Assembly: GCF_014643735.1 (NCBI RefSeq)
Contig: NZ_BMKA01000001.1
Location: 1-64,000 of the forward strand
Reading direction: 5' to 3'
From: Neptunicoccus cionae
GTDB lineage: Bacteria > Pseudomonadota > Alphaproteobacteria > Rhodobacterales > Rhodobacteraceae
Length of the DNA: 64,000 nucleotides
Part shown: positions 1 to 9,696 of the stretch, one piece after another
Layout: each line of letters begins with the position of its first letter
Position numbering within the stretch: position 1 is the stretch's first letter
Translations under genes and position numbers: made by a program
The notes under the pieces: generated by a model
Told to the model about the DNA's origin: nothing
What the model saw: only the letters and a program-made list of their open reading frames with translations
Databases searched by the model: none

Positions 1-69
1 AGAGTAAGTCACTGCCAAACCTAGTAAGTATTCGATAAAAAAATCTCTAAACGATATAAGAATCAACCT

Positions 70-95
70 AAAGCCGCCCAAAAGGGGCGGCTTTT
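70..95. terminator. Bidirectional intrinsic terminator
   Basis: A 10-bp perfect stem (positions 70-79 with 85-94), a 5-nt loop, a T run on the right and an A run on the left. It sits just beyond the 3' end of the minus-strand DUF421 gene and could also stop transcription entering from the left edge. Confidence 0.85.
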
Positions 96-108
96 GACGT
101 TCTAAGGC

Positions 109-618
109 CTAGATCAGCTTAACACCTTTTAGCACATCGGTATCGTTCCCAAGCAACACCGATATATCGCCGGTGGTCTCTAGCACCGCAGCCGAGACGC
201 TTTGAATGTCTGTTGCGCCTGCTTCCCGTAATTTCGCGATTAGATCGTTTTCTGTGACCCGCGTGCGTTCCAGTGCGTTGTAAAGGATGATCCCGTCTTT
301 CATCAAAAACACCGGTGTGTTTTGCACCGCCTGATCGAACCACGGGAGGTTGTGGCGCAGTTTGGACACGGCGTACTGGATTATGAACAGACTGGCCATC
401 GCTGCCATGCTTTGTAGAAAGCCAACCGAGTCTTTGGATTGGGAGGCACCGGCAAGTAGGGAGCCCATTGCGACAGTCGTGACGAAGTCGAAGTTGGTCA
501 TCTTTGAAAAGGACCGCAGTCCGACCACCCTGACCATCAGAATGATCCAGAACAGTCCTAAGATGCCAAGAATGTTGCCCTTGGCGAGTGCATCGAGGTA
601 AGGGCCGTCGAAAAACAT
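109..618 (-). CDS. DUF421 (YetF-like) membrane protein
   Basis: A 169-residue protein with hydrophobic N-terminal membrane segments (about residues 15-85) followed by a soluble DUF421/YetF-type domain. The stretch around residues 95-150 (pattern of hydrophobic residues plus 'LMKDGIILYNAL' and 'ATDIQSVSAAVLE') matches that family. A strong AGGAGG ribosome site lies just upstream of the ATG. It is shorter than some YetF proteins, but the domain order is complete. The function of the family is poorly defined. It is separated from the ugp operon by about 100 bp and probably has its own promoter. The terminator at 70-95 closes the unit. Confidence 0.8.
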   Translation of the reverse strand: MFFDGPYLDALAKGNILGILGLFWIILMVRVVGLRSFSKMTNFDFVTTVAMGSLLAGASQSKDSVGFLQSMAAMASLFIIQYAVSKLRHNLPWFDQAVQNTPVFLMKDGIILYNALERTRVTENDLIAKLREAGATDIQSVSAAVLETTGDISVLLGNDTDVLKGVKLI

Positions 619-717
619 CGTACCTCCTTTTAATGTCCTTAACGCGGGTTAAAACTGTCCCGCATCAAAGGATTAACCCTCGGCCCCGCGGAAGGTTGCA
701 TAGGAGGTGCGTTAAGG

Positions 718-1728
718 TCAGCAGCGCTTTCCGTTTTGATCGAACAGCATCCCGTCGCGATCCTGCCAGTTTAAGCCGACTTCCGATCCTTCGGCTGCGG
801 TTGGGTCGCTTGCGGCTTGTCGGGAGGTGATCATCGTGCCATCTGCGAGTTGCAGGTGCACCAGTGTTTCCGCGCCGAGTGCTTCTGTATACATCACCGT
901 GGCGTTCAGTCGGCCCATGCCATTGCTCACGACTTCCAAATGTTCCGGCCTTATACCGAGCTTGGCAGCATTGGGCGTTTCAACCTCCGCTAGCCCTGCA
1001 TTCACAAAGTTTGTGGGCGGAGAGCCTATGAAGCCGGCCACAAATTCGGTCGCGGGGTTTGCGTAAACTTCCAGCGGCGCGCCGATCTGATCCGCCACAC
1101 CACCGTTCATGACGATCATACGGTCGGCGAGGGTCATGGCCTCAACCTGATCGTGGGTGACGTAAAGCGATGTCACCCCGAGGCGGCGTTGCAATTGTTT
1201 GATCTCTAGCCGCATCTGAACCCGCAGTTTGGCATCGAGGTTGGACAAGGGTTCATCAAACAGGAAAACAGAGGGTTTGCGCACGATGGCACGTCCCATT
1301 GCCACCCGCTGGCGTTGCCCGCCGGACAGCTCTCGGGGGCGGCGTTTCAGGTAGGGTTCCAGTTGCAGCAGTTTGGCGGCGGTATCCACACGCTCGATGA
1401 TTTCGGCCTTGGGGGTGCCGGCGATCTTCAGACCGTAGGCCATATTGTCAAACACGCTCATATGCGGGTAGAGCGCGTAATTCTGAAACACCATGGCAAT
1501 GTCGCGGTCCATCGGTTCGCGCTCATTCACCACCGCTCCGTCGATCTGCACCTCGCCGGATGTGACGGTTTCCAAACCCGCCACCATCCGCAGCAGCGTG
1601 GATTTCCCGCAGCCTGACGGACCGACGATAACGATGAACTCTCCATCTTGGATGTCGATGTCCACGCCGTGGATCACCTCGGTTTTGCCGAATGATTTCT
1701 TAAGGGAATCGAGTTTGACAGTCGCCAT
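718..1728 (-). CDS. ugpC: sn-Glycerol-3-phosphate ABC transporter ATP-binding protein UgpC
   Basis: ATPase subunit of a sugar/glycerol-3-phosphate importer of the MalK/UgpC class, 336 residues. Walker A is at residues 36-44 (GPSGCGKST), the Q-loop glutamine near 82, the LSGGQ signature at 134-138, Walker B at 154-159 (VFLFDE) and the switch histidine at 192. A C-terminal TOBE-like regulatory domain follows from about 230. It is the last gene of a minus-strand operon in the order ugpB-ugpA-ugpE-ugpC, 2 bp after ugpE. It energises uptake through the UgpA/UgpE channel at the inner membrane. The specific substrate is inferred from the similarity of the whole cluster to Ugp; another glycerophosphodiester or sugar is possible. 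Confidence 0.88.
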   Translation of the reverse strand: MATVKLDSLKKSFGKTEVIHGVDIDIQDGEFIVIVGPSGCGKSTLLRMVAGLETVTSGEVQIDGAVVNEREPMDRDIAMVFQNYALYPHMSVFDNMAYGLKIAGTPKAEIIERVDTAAKLLQLEPYLKRRPRELSGGQRQRVAMGRAIVRKPSVFLFDEPLSNLDAKLRVQMRLEIKQLQRRLGVTSLYVTHDQVEAMTLADRMIVMNGGVADQIGAPLEVYANPATEFVAGFIGSPPTNFVNAGLAEVETPNAAKLGIRPEHLEVVSNGMGRLNATVMYTEALGAETLVHLQLADGTMITSRQAASDPTAAEGSEVGLNWQDRDGMLFDQNGKRC

Positions 1729-1730
1729 TC

Positions 1731-2585
1731 TTATTTCTCGCTATCTACAAGGCCACGGATGAACAACCGCTGCATTCCGACCACGACGATCACAGGCGGG
1801 ATCATCGCAAGGATCGAGGTGGCCATAATGACGGGCCAGTCTGCAAAATCGTCGCCGGATGGGAACATTTGTTTGATGCCCATGACGATGGTGTTCATGG
1901 AGGGATCAGTGGTGATCAGCAGCGGCCAGAGGTATTGGTTCCAGCCGTAGATGAACAGGATGACGAACAGGGCTGCGATGTTGGTGCGGCTCATCGGCAA
2001 AAGGATGTCGCGGAAAAATTGCATCGGGGTTGCGCCGTCTACGCGGGCAGCCTCGGCCAGTTCGTCCGGCACGGTCATAAAGAACTGGCGGAACAGAAAG
2101 GTTGCTGTGGCCGATGCAATCAGTGGAAAGATCAGGCCGGAGTAGCTGTTAAGCATGCCAAACCCTGCGACCACTTCGTAGGTGGGGACGATGCGGACCT
2201 CTACGGGCAGCATTAGCGTCAGGAAGATCAGCCAGAAAAATGTGCGTCTCCCGGGAAAGCGGAAATAGACGATGGCAAAGGCGGACAGCAGCGAGATGAC
2301 GATCTTTCCAAGGGCGATGCCAAGGGCCATCACCATCGAATTAACCATCATCCATGCCACAGGCGCGTTGATGCCGGACACCAGCGCTTTGCGGTAGTTT
2401 TCAAAGAAGTGATCGCCGGGCAGTAGGGGCATCGGCGGTTCCATAATGTCGGCCTGCGTCACGGTCGACGCCACCAGCGCCAGCCAGATCGGGAAGAAGA
2501 CAAACAACAGGCCGACGATCAGTCCCAGATGTGTCATCCACAGGCCAAAGCCGCGCTTTTCTACCATGCCAGTCCGATCCGCCAT
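1731..2585 (-). CDS. ugpE: Glycerol-3-phosphate ABC transporter permease UgpE
   Basis: Inner-membrane permease of 284 residues with six predicted hydrophobic segments and the cytoplasmic EAA loop typical of this class ('[13 protein letters not shown]', about residue 190). This loop docks on the ATPase UgpC. It shares one base with the ugpA stop region, so it is translationally coupled in the ugpBAEC operon. It pairs with UgpA to form the translocation channel. The gene order and lengths match Ugp systems of Rhodobacteraceae. Confidence 0.87.
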   Translation of the reverse strand: MADRTGMVEKRGFGLWMTHLGLIVGLLFVFFPIWLALVASTVTQADIMEPPMPLLPGDHFFENYRKALVSGINAPVAWMMVNSMVMALGIALGKIVISLLSAFAIVYFRFPGRRTFFWLIFLTLMLPVEVRIVPTYEVVAGFGMLNSYSGLIFPLIASATATFLFRQFFMTVPDELAEAARVDGATPMQFFRDILLPMSRTNIAALFVILFIYGWNQYLWPLLITTDPSMNTIVMGIKQMFPSGDDFADWPVIMATSILAMIPPVIVVVGMQRLFIRGLVDSEK

Positions 2586-3466
2586 CAGTAATGCACCCGT
2601 CGTTCGATGAATTTGAATTGCACGATGGTCAGAAGGCCGACGATGAACAGAAGGATCACCGATTGCGCTGCGGAAGAGCCGAGATCCTGTCCGACAAACC
2701 CGTCTGCATAGACTTTGTAGACCAGAATCGTCGTCGATTGCTGCGGTCCGCCGCTGGTGATTGTGTGGATCACGCCAAAGGTTTCAAAGAAGGCGTAGAC
2801 GATGTTCACCACCAGCAGGAAAAACGTGGTGGGGGAGAGGAGGGGAAAGACGATTGTGCGGAAGCGGGTCCAGAAACGGGCACCGTCTATTGCGGCGGCT
2901 TCGATTACGGATTTCGGGATCGCTTGCAATCCGGCGAGGAAGAACAAGAAGTTATAGCTGATCCGCCCCCATGCCGAGGCGACAACCACAAGGCCCATCG
3001 CCTCTTCGCCGTTCAGCACGTGGTTCCAGTCATAACCAAGCAAGCCCAGATACCAAGACACCACGCCAACGCGGGTGTTGAACATAAACAGCCACAAGAC
3101 CCCCGCTACAGCCGGTGCGACGGCGTAGGGCCAGATCAGCAGCGTGCGATAGACGCCTGATCCTTTGATCAACCGGTCCGCCAATACCGCCAGATATAAC
3201 GCGATGCCCATAGACACCACCGTCACAAGGATCGAAAAGATCGCAGTCGTTACAAAGGATGCACGGTAATAGGGATTGCCAAGCAGGTATTCAAAATTGC
3301 CAAGCCCCACGTATTTCATCGACAGACCAAACGGGTCCGGGATGAACAGGGACTGCCAGATTGCCTGACCTGCGGGATAAAAGAAAAAGACAGCCGTGAT
3401 GACGATCTGCGGCAAAACCAGCAGAAGCGGCAACCAGAGCCCTTTGAACGTGACGCGTTTTTCCAT
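2585..3466 (-). CDS. ugpA: Glycerol-3-phosphate ABC transporter permease UgpA
   Basis: Inner-membrane permease with six hydrophobic segments and an EAA loop ('[14 protein letters not shown]', about two thirds along). I chose the ATG at 3466. A GTG five codons upstream is also open, but it lies inside the hairpin at 3476-3503 and is a less likely start. The gene overlaps ugpE by one base. It forms the channel with UgpE and receives substrate from the periplasmic protein UgpB encoded just upstream. Confidence 0.87.
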   Translation of the reverse strand: MEKRVTFKGLWLPLLLVLPQIVITAVFFFYPAGQAIWQSLFIPDPFGLSMKYVGLGNFEYLLGNPYYRASFVTTAIFSILVTVVSMGIALYLAVLADRLIKGSGVYRTLLIWPYAVAPAVAGVLWLFMFNTRVGVVSWYLGLLGYDWNHVLNGEEAMGLVVVASAWGRISYNFLFFLAGLQAIPKSVIEAAAIDGARFWTRFRTIVFPLLSPTTFFLLVVNIVYAFFETFGVIHTITSGGPQQSTTILVYKVYADGFVGQDLGSSAAQSVILLFIVGLLTIVQFKFIERRVHY

Positions 3467-3475
3467 GCGGTTCAG

Positions 3476-3503
3476 GGGCACCCCCGCGCGGGCGGGGGTG
3501 CCC
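3476..3503 (-). other. Strong intercistronic hairpin between ugpB and ugpA
   Basis: A 10-bp GC-rich perfect stem (3476-3485 with 3494-3503) in the short gap after the ugpB stop. It has no T run, so it is unlikely to be a simple terminator. In transporter operons such hairpins often protect the 3' end of the binding-protein mRNA and allow more binding protein than permease; that role is inferred here. Confidence 0.6.
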
Positions 3504-3509
3504 TATGCC

Positions 3510-4820
3510 TTAGCGGCTGGTTTGTTCAAAACGGCGCAGCAGTTCGTCGCCACGCTGTTTTGCGCTATCAAGGGCGGTTTTCGCGTCCTTGTCACCAGAC
3601 CAGACAGCCTCTAGTTCCTCGTCAATGATCCCGCGGATCTGATCGAAGGACCCAAGACGCAAACCTTTAGAGTTTTCCGTTGGCGCATTGGTGGTCATCT
3701 GCTTAACAGCCACATCGGTGCCGGGGTTTTCATCATAGAACCCTTGCTCGCGGGTCAGGTCTGCAGCTGCTGAGGTGATCGGCAGATAGCCAGTGTCTTG
3801 ATGCCATTTGGCCTGCACTTCGGCAGAGCTGAGAAAGTTCAGAAATTCGGCCACGCCTTTGTATTCTTCATCCGACTGGCCTTCCATCACCCACAGGGAC
3901 GCCCCGCCGATAATGGTGTTTTGCGGCGCGTCTACAGCGCTGGCCCAATAGGGCAGGGGGCGGACTTCGAAGTCAAACTTGGCCTCGGATTTGATCCCCG
4001 CGTAACCGGCAGAGCTTTCGGTGAACAGCGCACAATCGCCGGAGCGGAAGTTCGCGCCACCTTCATTGCGACGCCCTGCATAGATGAACTTACCTTCCTT
4101 GGCCCAGTCCCCCATCGCCTGAATATGGGCCACCTGCACATCGCCGTTCAGCGCAAGTTCGGTGTCCACACCGCCAAAGCCGTTGGCTTTGGTCGCAAAG
4201 GGCGTGTCGTGATAGGCAGACAGGTTTTCAAGATGAATCCAGCTCTGCCACGCCGTGGTCATCGGGCATTCGCTGCCCGCTTCTTTCAACTTGTCGAGCA
4301 CGCCACCCACCTGTTCCCAAGTGGACATATCCGTGTCGGGGTCGATCCCTGCCTCTTCCAGCGCATCGCGGTTTACCCACAATACAGGCGTGGACGAATT
4401 GAACGGCAGCGACAGCATTTCGCCTTCGCTGGTGGTGTAATACCCTTTCACCGCGCCGATATAGGCGTCCGAATCGAAATCTGCGCCCGAATCGGCCATC
4501 ACTTCATAAACCGGTTTGATCGCGCCTTTCGCGCCCATCATGGTTGCGGTGCCCACTTCAAACACCATCAGGATGTCGGGTTGCTCCCCCGCACGAAAGG
4601 CCGCGATGCCTGCGTTCAGGGTTTCTGAATAGTTGCCTTTATGGGTCGCCTCGACCACATAATCGGACTGGCTGTTGTTAAAAGTTTCAACCTGCGCGGC
4701 AACCAACTCGCCCAAGCGACCGGTAAAGGCGTGCCAGAACTCCACTTGGGTTTGCGCCGCCACAGGGGCCGCAACGAGAACTGCCGTGGCGGATCCCAAT
4801 AGCAAATGTTTCAGTTTCAT
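3510..4820 (-). CDS. ugpB: Glycerol-3-phosphate ABC transporter periplasmic binding protein UgpB
   Basis: A 436-residue extracellular solute-binding protein. It has a clear Sec signal peptide (residues 1-22, hydrophobic core then AAPVAAQ) and the family-1 solute-binding fold pattern ('EFWHAFTG' near the mature N terminus). A strong ribosome site (AGGAGGA) precedes the ATG. It is the first gene of the ugpBAEC operon, so the operon promoter should lie in 4821-5145. It captures glycerol-3-phosphate or its diesters in the periplasm; exact ligand inferred from the cluster. Confidence 0.87.
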   Translation of the reverse strand: MKLKHLLLGSATAVLVAAPVAAQTQVEFWHAFTGRLGELVAAQVETFNNSQSDYVVEATHKGNYSETLNAGIAAFRAGEQPDILMVFEVGTATMMGAKGAIKPVYEVMADSGADFDSDAYIGAVKGYYTTSEGEMLSLPFNSSTPVLWVNRDALEEAGIDPDTDMSTWEQVGGVLDKLKEAGSECPMTTAWQSWIHLENLSAYHDTPFATKANGFGGVDTELALNGDVQVAHIQAMGDWAKEGKFIYAGRRNEGGANFRSGDCALFTESSAGYAGIKSEAKFDFEVRPLPYWASAVDAPQNTIIGGASLWVMEGQSDEEYKGVAEFLNFLSSAEVQAKWHQDTGYLPITSAAADLTREQGFYDENPGTDVAVKQMTTNAPTENSKGLRLGSFDQIRGIIDEELEAVWSGDKDAKTALDSAKQRGDELLRRFEQTSR

Positions 4821-4982
4821 AAAAAATTTCCTCCTAGAGTTATCGGTGCAACTGCGAAAACCTTACCGTTTGGTCAAAACAAAAAGCAAGCATTGTGAGT
4901 CTAGATTGCCTTTGCTTTGGACCCGGAAAGGTGCCGTGGGGCGCACCGGAGCGGGCTGATAAGCGGTACTTAAGTCATGTTT

Positions 4983-5009
4983 CTTACAGTTTTGTGACGG
5001 TTTCCGTCA
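4983..5009. promoter_or_regulatory. Candidate Pho box and overlapping palindrome upstream of ugpB and acs
   Basis: The 325-bp gap between divergent ugpB and acs holds, read on the minus strand, CCGTCACAAAACTGTAAG (4983-5000). This matches a Pho-box layout of two 7-bp half-sites spaced by 4 bp at about 14 of 18 positions. It overlaps a perfect palindrome TGACGG-TTT-CCGTCA (4995-5009). ugp operons are commonly activated by PhoB under phosphate limitation, so the site is plausible. It could instead be an operator for acs. Confidence 0.4.
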
Positions 5010-5145
5010 TTTCTTTTACAAAATTCTTCTTCAAAACCGTTGCATTACAGACAGATTGACAGTTTTTAGTTAATTTCTGGCAGGCACTTGCAGAAGGAGA
5101 GGGTCTGCAGCCATTAATGCGGGACTTGTTAGGAGGAGGCAAGCT

Positions 5146-7107
5146 ATGTCAGCACACAACAGCCCTATGGAGAAACATCCGATCCCGGAAGCGATTGCAC
5201 GGGATGCGCATGTGAACGCGGATCAGTACAAGGCGATGTATGAAGCCTCTGTCAATGATCCCGAAGGATTCTGGCGCGAACAGGGGGCGGCCCTGAAGTG
5301 GTCCAAGCCATTTACCAAAGTCAAAAATACAACATTTGCCCATCCCGATGTGTCGATCAAATGGTTTGAAGACGGGGAAATGAACGTCTGTGAAAACTGT
5401 GTGGATCGTCATCTGGACACACGGGGCGATCAGGTTGCGATCATCTGGGAACCGGACAGCCCGACCGAAGCATCCAAACACATTACCTATTCCGAGCTGC
5501 ACCGCGAGGTCAGCAAGCTGGCGAATGTCTATAAAACTCTTGGTGTGGAAAAGGGCGACCGTGTTGTTCTTTACATGCCGATGATCCCCGAAGCCGCCTA
5601 TGCCATGCTGGCCTGCGCGCGGATCGGTGCGGTGCATTCCATCGTCTTTGGCGGCTTCTCGCCCGATGCGCTGGCGGCGCGGGTCAAAAGCTGCGATGCC
5701 AAGCTTCTGGTGACGGCGGATCAGGCCCCCCGTGGGGGCAAGGCGACCCCGCTTAAGGTGAATGCCGATGCTGCGATGGAAGTTTGCGGCGACGTGCAAA
5801 CGCTGGTGGTGGAACGGACTGGCGCGGATGTTGGCCTTAAGGAGGGCCGTGATCATTCCTATGCCGCGCTGATGGCACAGGCCTCTGAGGACTGTCCGGC
5901 GGTTGCGGTGAACGCCGAAGATCCGCTGTTCATCCTTTACACCTCCGGTTCTACCGGTCAGCCCAAAGGCGTTGTGCATTCTTCTGCCGGTTATCTGGTT
6001 TATGCTGCGCTGACCCATAAATATGTGTTCGACTATAAGGACGACGATATTTTCTGGTGTACGGCGGATGTGGGCTGGGTCACGGGACACAGCTATATCG
6101 TTTACGGCCCGCTCGCCAACGGGGCGACGACGCTGATGTTTGAAGGGGTGCCAACCTATCCCGACGCCAGCCGCTTCTGGCAGGTCTGCGACGAACATAA
6201 AGTGACGCAGTTTTACACGGCGCCAACAGCTATCCGCGCGCTAATGGGGCTCGGGGATGAGTTCGTGACCAAATGTGATCTATCGTCCTTGCGGATTTTG
6301 GGCACAGTGGGCGAGCCGATCAACCCCGAAGCGTGGAATTGGTACAACGAGATCGTTGGTAAGGATAAATGCCCAATCGTGGATACATGGTGGCAGACCG
6401 AGACCGGCGGCCATTTGATGACCCCGCTGCCAGGTGCGATCGAAACCAAGCCGGGGTCGTGTACCCTGCCGTTTTTCGGGGTGCAGCCGGTGATCCTTGA
6501 TCCCCAAACAGGCGAGGAGATCACCACGACCGAGGCTGAAGGCGTTTTGTGCATTAAGGACAGCTGGCCTGCCCAAATGCGCACGGTGTACGGCGATCAC
6601 GACAGGTTCGTTTCGACCTATTTCTCCGACTACAAAGGCTATTATTTCACTGGTGACGGTTGTCGGCGGGATGCGGATGGCTACTACTGGATCACCGGAC
6701 GGGTGGACGATGTTATCAACGTTTCTGGCCACCGTATGGGAACCGCCGAAGTGGAAAGCGCGCTTGTCGCCCATGAAAAAGTCGCCGAAAGCGCTGTGGT
6801 CGGCTATCCCCATGACATCAAAGGGCAGGGCATCTACGCCTATGTCACCCTGATGTCCGGAGAGGAGCCCAGCGAAGAATTGCGCAAGGAACTGTCTGAC
6901 TGGGTGCGCAAGGAAATCGGCCCGATTGCAAAACCGGACCTAATCCAATGGGCGCCCGGCCTGCCAAAAACCCGTTCTGGCAAAATCATGCGTCGCATCC
7001 TGCGCAAGATTGCCGAGGATGATTTCGGCGCACTTGGCGATACCTCAACCCTCGCCGACCCAAGCGTGGTGGACGACCTGATCGAAAACCGCATGAATCG
7101 CGGATAA
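5146..7107 (+). CDS. acs: Acetyl-coenzyme A synthetase
   Basis: Converts acetate, ATP and CoA to acetyl-CoA through an acetyl-AMP intermediate in the cytoplasm. The 653-residue length is typical. The adenylate-forming motif [11 protein letters not shown] is at residues 265-275, and the C-terminal motif with the acetylation-regulated lysine (K613, in [11 protein letters not shown]) is present. The start follows a strong ribosome site (AGGAGG, about 8 nt upstream). It is monocistronic, closed by the terminator at 7110-7147. A TTGACA box lies at about 5058, but no clear -10 element was seen. Confidence 0.95.
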   Translation: MSAHNSPMEKHPIPEAIARDAHVNADQYKAMYEASVNDPEGFWREQGAALKWSKPFTKVKNTTFAHPDVSIKWFEDGEMNVCENCVDRHLDTRGDQVAIIWEPDSPTEASKHITYSELHREVSKLANVYKTLGVEKGDRVVLYMPMIPEAAYAMLACARIGAVHSIVFGGFSPDALAARVKSCDAKLLVTADQAPRGGKATPLKVNADAAMEVCGDVQTLVVERTGADVGLKEGRDHSYAALMAQASEDCPAVAVNAEDPLFILYTSGSTGQPKGVVHSSAGYLVYAALTHKYVFDYKDDDIFWCTADVGWVTGHSYIVYGPLANGATTLMFEGVPTYPDASRFWQVCDEHKVTQFYTAPTAIRALMGLGDEFVTKCDLSSLRILGTVGEPINPEAWNWYNEIVGKDKCPIVDTWWQTETGGHLMTPLPGAIETKPGSCTLPFFGVQPVILDPQTGEEITTTEAEGVLCIKDSWPAQMRTVYGDHDRFVSTYFSDYKGYYFTGDGCRRDADGYYWITGRVDDVINVSGHRMGTAEVESALVAHEKVAESAVVGYPHDIKGQGIYAYVTLMSGEEPSEELRKELSDWVRKEIGPIAKPDLIQWAPGLPKTRSGKIMRRILRKIAEDDFGALGDTSTLADPSVVDDLIENRMNRG

Positions 7108-7109
7108 AC

Positions 7110-7147
7110 AATTCACCGCCGCAGGAGTCCTGCGGCGGTGAATTTTT
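7110..7147. terminator. Bidirectional terminator between acs and the LysR gene
   Basis: A long nearly perfect stem (about 16 bp, 7110-7125 with 7129-7144) with a 3-nt loop, then a T run on the right and an A-rich flank on the left. It serves both converging genes. Confidence 0.92.
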
Positions 7148-7153
7148 CCGGTC

Positions 7154-8062
7154 TTAGCTGTCAGCTTCAAATTCAGCCAATTCCCTGGCGCAGCTGCGTA
7201 GCATTCTTATGAATGTCTCCCGCTCTAATTCGAGACCTCTTCGGTTGTGGGTCGCAAAGTAATAAGGGGTGCGGATTTTTGGTTCGAAGGGGCGGGCGGT
7301 GATCGTACTGGCTGGCCAGAACCGTGCGCTGAAGGGTTCGATTATTCCAATCGCAAGACCCTGTCCAATTAGCGAATAGGCTGTCAACGACGTGTCGATT
7401 TCGTAAGTGTCTTTAAATGGCACTCCCATGTCTTCAAGGGTTTGGAACACTTCGCTCCAACTGGCCGGACCGTCTGACATGATGCGCAATATCGTTTCAT
7501 TTGCGAGATCTTGCGGGCGGATTGTTTCTTTCGCGGCCAGAGGGTGCGCCGAAGGGACCACGCAGACCTGCCGCACATAGCCCATAAGTTCGCGTTTGCT
7601 GCCTGGCACTTTGGGAATCTGGGAGCCGATTGCGATGTCCACAGAAACATTCTGCAAGCGTAGGATAATCTGGGACAGACGGTGGGAATGAACGACGACC
7701 TTAACGTCAGGAAAACGTGTTTTAAATGCCTTTAACACTGGGGGCAGCAGTGTCGCAGCAAGCGAGTGGGTCACTGCGACACGCAACACCTGCCCCCCGT
7801 CGCCACGGATATGGCGCGCAGTGTTCTCCAACCGCTGAATCCCCATAAAGCTCTCTTCGACGGCCGCAAAGAAGGTCAAACCGTTGGGGGTTGGGACAAG
7901 CGTTCCTTGTTTCCGGTTGAACAAGCTGAAGTTCAAATCGGTCTCAAGATCAGAGATAAGACGGCTGACTGCCGGCTGGCTGATGTGCATCGCAGCGGCA
8001 GCCGCAACCATCGAACCACCGGTCATGACATGATTGAACGCTTCGAGTTGTCTGAATTTCAT
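7154..8062 (-). CDS. LysR-family transcriptional regulator
   Basis: A 302-residue regulator with an N-terminal winged helix-turn-helix (residues 1-60, with 'AAAAAMHISQPAVSRLISDLE') and a substrate-binding effector domain (about 90-295). It is divergent from the hydrolase-TRAP operon and shares with it a 100-bp intergenic region containing a 13-bp-arm inverted repeat at 8088-8119. It is therefore the likely regulator of that operon and of itself; the inducer would be the TRAP substrate or its hydrolysis product. The effector is unknown. Confidence 0.9.
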   Translation of the reverse strand: MKFRQLEAFNHVMTGGSMVAAAAAMHISQPAVSRLISDLETDLNFSLFNRKQGTLVPTPNGLTFFAAVEESFMGIQRLENTARHIRGDGGQVLRVAVTHSLAATLLPPVLKAFKTRFPDVKVVVHSHRLSQIILRLQNVSVDIAIGSQIPKVPGSKRELMGYVRQVCVVPSAHPLAAKETIRPQDLANETILRIMSDGPASWSEVFQTLEDMGVPFKDTYEIDTSLTAYSLIGQGLAIGIIEPFSARFWPASTITARPFEPKIRTPYYFATHNRRGLELERETFIRMLRSCARELAEFEADS

Positions 8063-8087
8063 CCCGCTCGTATATAATATTTAGGTA

Positions 8088-8119
8088 TATCTTATCAATT
8101 AAAATAAATTGATAAGATA
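8088..8119. promoter_or_regulatory. Perfect 13-bp inverted repeat, likely LysR operator
   Basis: The arms TATCTTATCAATT (8088-8100) and AATTGATAAGATA (8107-8119) are separated by 6 nt. The site is AT-rich and placed between the divergent LysR gene and the TRAP operon, about 25 bp from the LysR start codon. The symmetry and position fit a LysR-type binding site, although the arms are longer than the usual T-N11-A core. Confidence 0.65.
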
Positions 8120-8162
8120 CCGCCCATTGGGCAAGTATCAGGGCACACAATAGGAGATCGAC

Positions 8163-9692
8163 GTGCCTGCCGCCGAAAACAGCTTTTCAGCCACTTACAC
8201 TATTGCCCGCCAGCGCTTCGTTAGTGCTGCGTTGGAGAAGGGGTTGGCCCATGAGGCTGTGATGCACCCCGAGCAGGACAGCCTGTTGCCTGCTGCTGTG
8301 GTTGACATCGTGCGCATCGGACCGCGCGATGCGCGCAAGGTTCTGTTTGTAACATCGGGTGTGCATGGCACTGAACTTACAGCGGGGTCGGGCATTCAGC
8401 TTCAATTGATTGACGTGTTTTGCGAAGCGCTGCCAGATGATTGCGCGATGGTGTTGGTTCACGGGGTCAATCCAGTGGGTTGCGCGCGCCTCTCGCGGAC
8501 TGACGAGAACAACGTCGATCCCAACCGCAACATGGTGACGTCCTTCAATGATCTGCCTGAAAACCCGGATTATGCCGCATTGCACGATGATCTATGTCCG
8601 GCAGATTGGTGCAATGACGTGTCCCTGCGCGATCAGGGGCTGTTGGACTTTGTTGCAAAAAACGGCGAGCGGGCGTTGGTGCAAAATGTCCTAAAGGGGC
8701 AACACAGCCATCCTGACGGCCTGTTCTTTGGCGGCACGGTCGAAAGCTGGACAGTGCGTAATCTGACCCGGATCGTACGTGACCACGGGCAGGGGGCAAA
8801 GCAATTGGGGATCGTGGATCTTCACACAGGCGTTGGCCCTTATGGCTTTGGCGAAGTTATGCGTATGGACAAGCCTCCGGTTGCGGGGGCTGAATGGGAA
8901 AAAATCGGTAATCTGGTCTGTGACGTTCTTGACCGTGTAGACGTCGCGCGCCCGCCGCTGAAGATTATCATGGAATACGGGACTTATCCGTTCGAGCGTG
9001 TGTTGAACAATCTGCGGGCGGACAATTGGTTGCGCCATCACGGATCTGTTCATACCCCGCAGGGGCGTGAAATCAAAAAGAACTTGCAGGACGCGCTGTT
9101 CGCGGATGATCCTAAATGGCTCGGCGATGTTTCGCGGCAGGGTATCGACGTTTGTCGCCAAGCACTGAACGAGCTATCTCAGCTTGACGAGGTCGTGCAA
9201 AAATTCGAGCAGGGCATTGCAGGGGCCGTATCTGCTGACGCAATATTCCAGCACCTTGAAGATGCGGCGCAAAAGCATGTGGGCGTGACGCTGTTTACCG
9301 TGATGGATTACGTTGCAGACCGCAACATGGGGCGGCGGTGCTTTACAAACGATCCGGACAATTACCCTGCTTCGGGGTGGATACCCTTGCAAGACAACGC
9401 TTGGTTCGATTGTGTTATCCGCAAACAAAAGACTTACGTTGCAAACGATGCGGACCAGATCACGCGGGATTTTGCGGATGCAGATTTGATCGCAAGCCTT
9501 GGATGTGGCGCAATCGTAAATCTGCCGCTGATCGAGAATGGTCAGGTCGTCGCAACGGTTAACCTGCTGAACAAGGCGGGGCATTTCAACAACCAGAAGC
9601 TTGAGGAGGTGCATCGTTTCCTGTTGCCCTTGGCACGCATGGCTTACCGAGCATCGAGCAGGCTCACTCAACCCAACCCAACAACGGAGTAA
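8163..9692 (+). CDS. DUF2817 M14-like metallohydrolase fused to a GAF domain
   Basis: A 509-residue protein starting at GTG behind a GGAG ribosome site. The N-terminal half (about 40-300) resembles DUF2817, a zinc carboxypeptidase-like (M14) family. Candidate zinc ligands are H68 and E71 (in GVHGTE) and H221 (in VDLHTG), R122 lies in the substrate-binding 'DPNRN' motif, and E271 (in IIMEYG) is a candidate catalytic glutamate. The C-terminal part (about 355-500) resembles a GAF domain, with 'DYVADRNMGRRCF' and 'IASLGCGAIVNLPL' patterns. In related bacteria I know the GAF protein as a separate gene next to such hydrolases and TRAP genes, so this looks like a fusion. As first gene of the TRAP operon it may hydrolyse an imported amide or peptide-like compound; substrate unknown. 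Confidence 0.75.
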   Translation: MPAAENSFSATYTIARQRFVSAALEKGLAHEAVMHPEQDSLLPAAVVDIVRIGPRDARKVLFVTSGVHGTELTAGSGIQLQLIDVFCEALPDDCAMVLVHGVNPVGCARLSRTDENNVDPNRNMVTSFNDLPENPDYAALHDDLCPADWCNDVSLRDQGLLDFVAKNGERALVQNVLKGQHSHPDGLFFGGTVESWTVRNLTRIVRDHGQGAKQLGIVDLHTGVGPYGFGEVMRMDKPPVAGAEWEKIGNLVCDVLDRVDVARPPLKIIMEYGTYPFERVLNNLRADNWLRHHGSVHTPQGREIKKNLQDALFADDPKWLGDVSRQGIDVCRQALNELSQLDEVVQKFEQGIAGAVSADAIFQHLEDAAQKHVGVTLFTVMDYVADRNMGRRCFTNDPDNYPASGWIPLQDNAWFDCVIRKQKTYVANDADQITRDFADADLIASLGCGAIVNLPLIENGQVVATVNLLNKAGHFNNQKLEEVHRFLLPLARMAYRASSRLTQPNPTTE

Positions 9693-9696
9693 CCCA

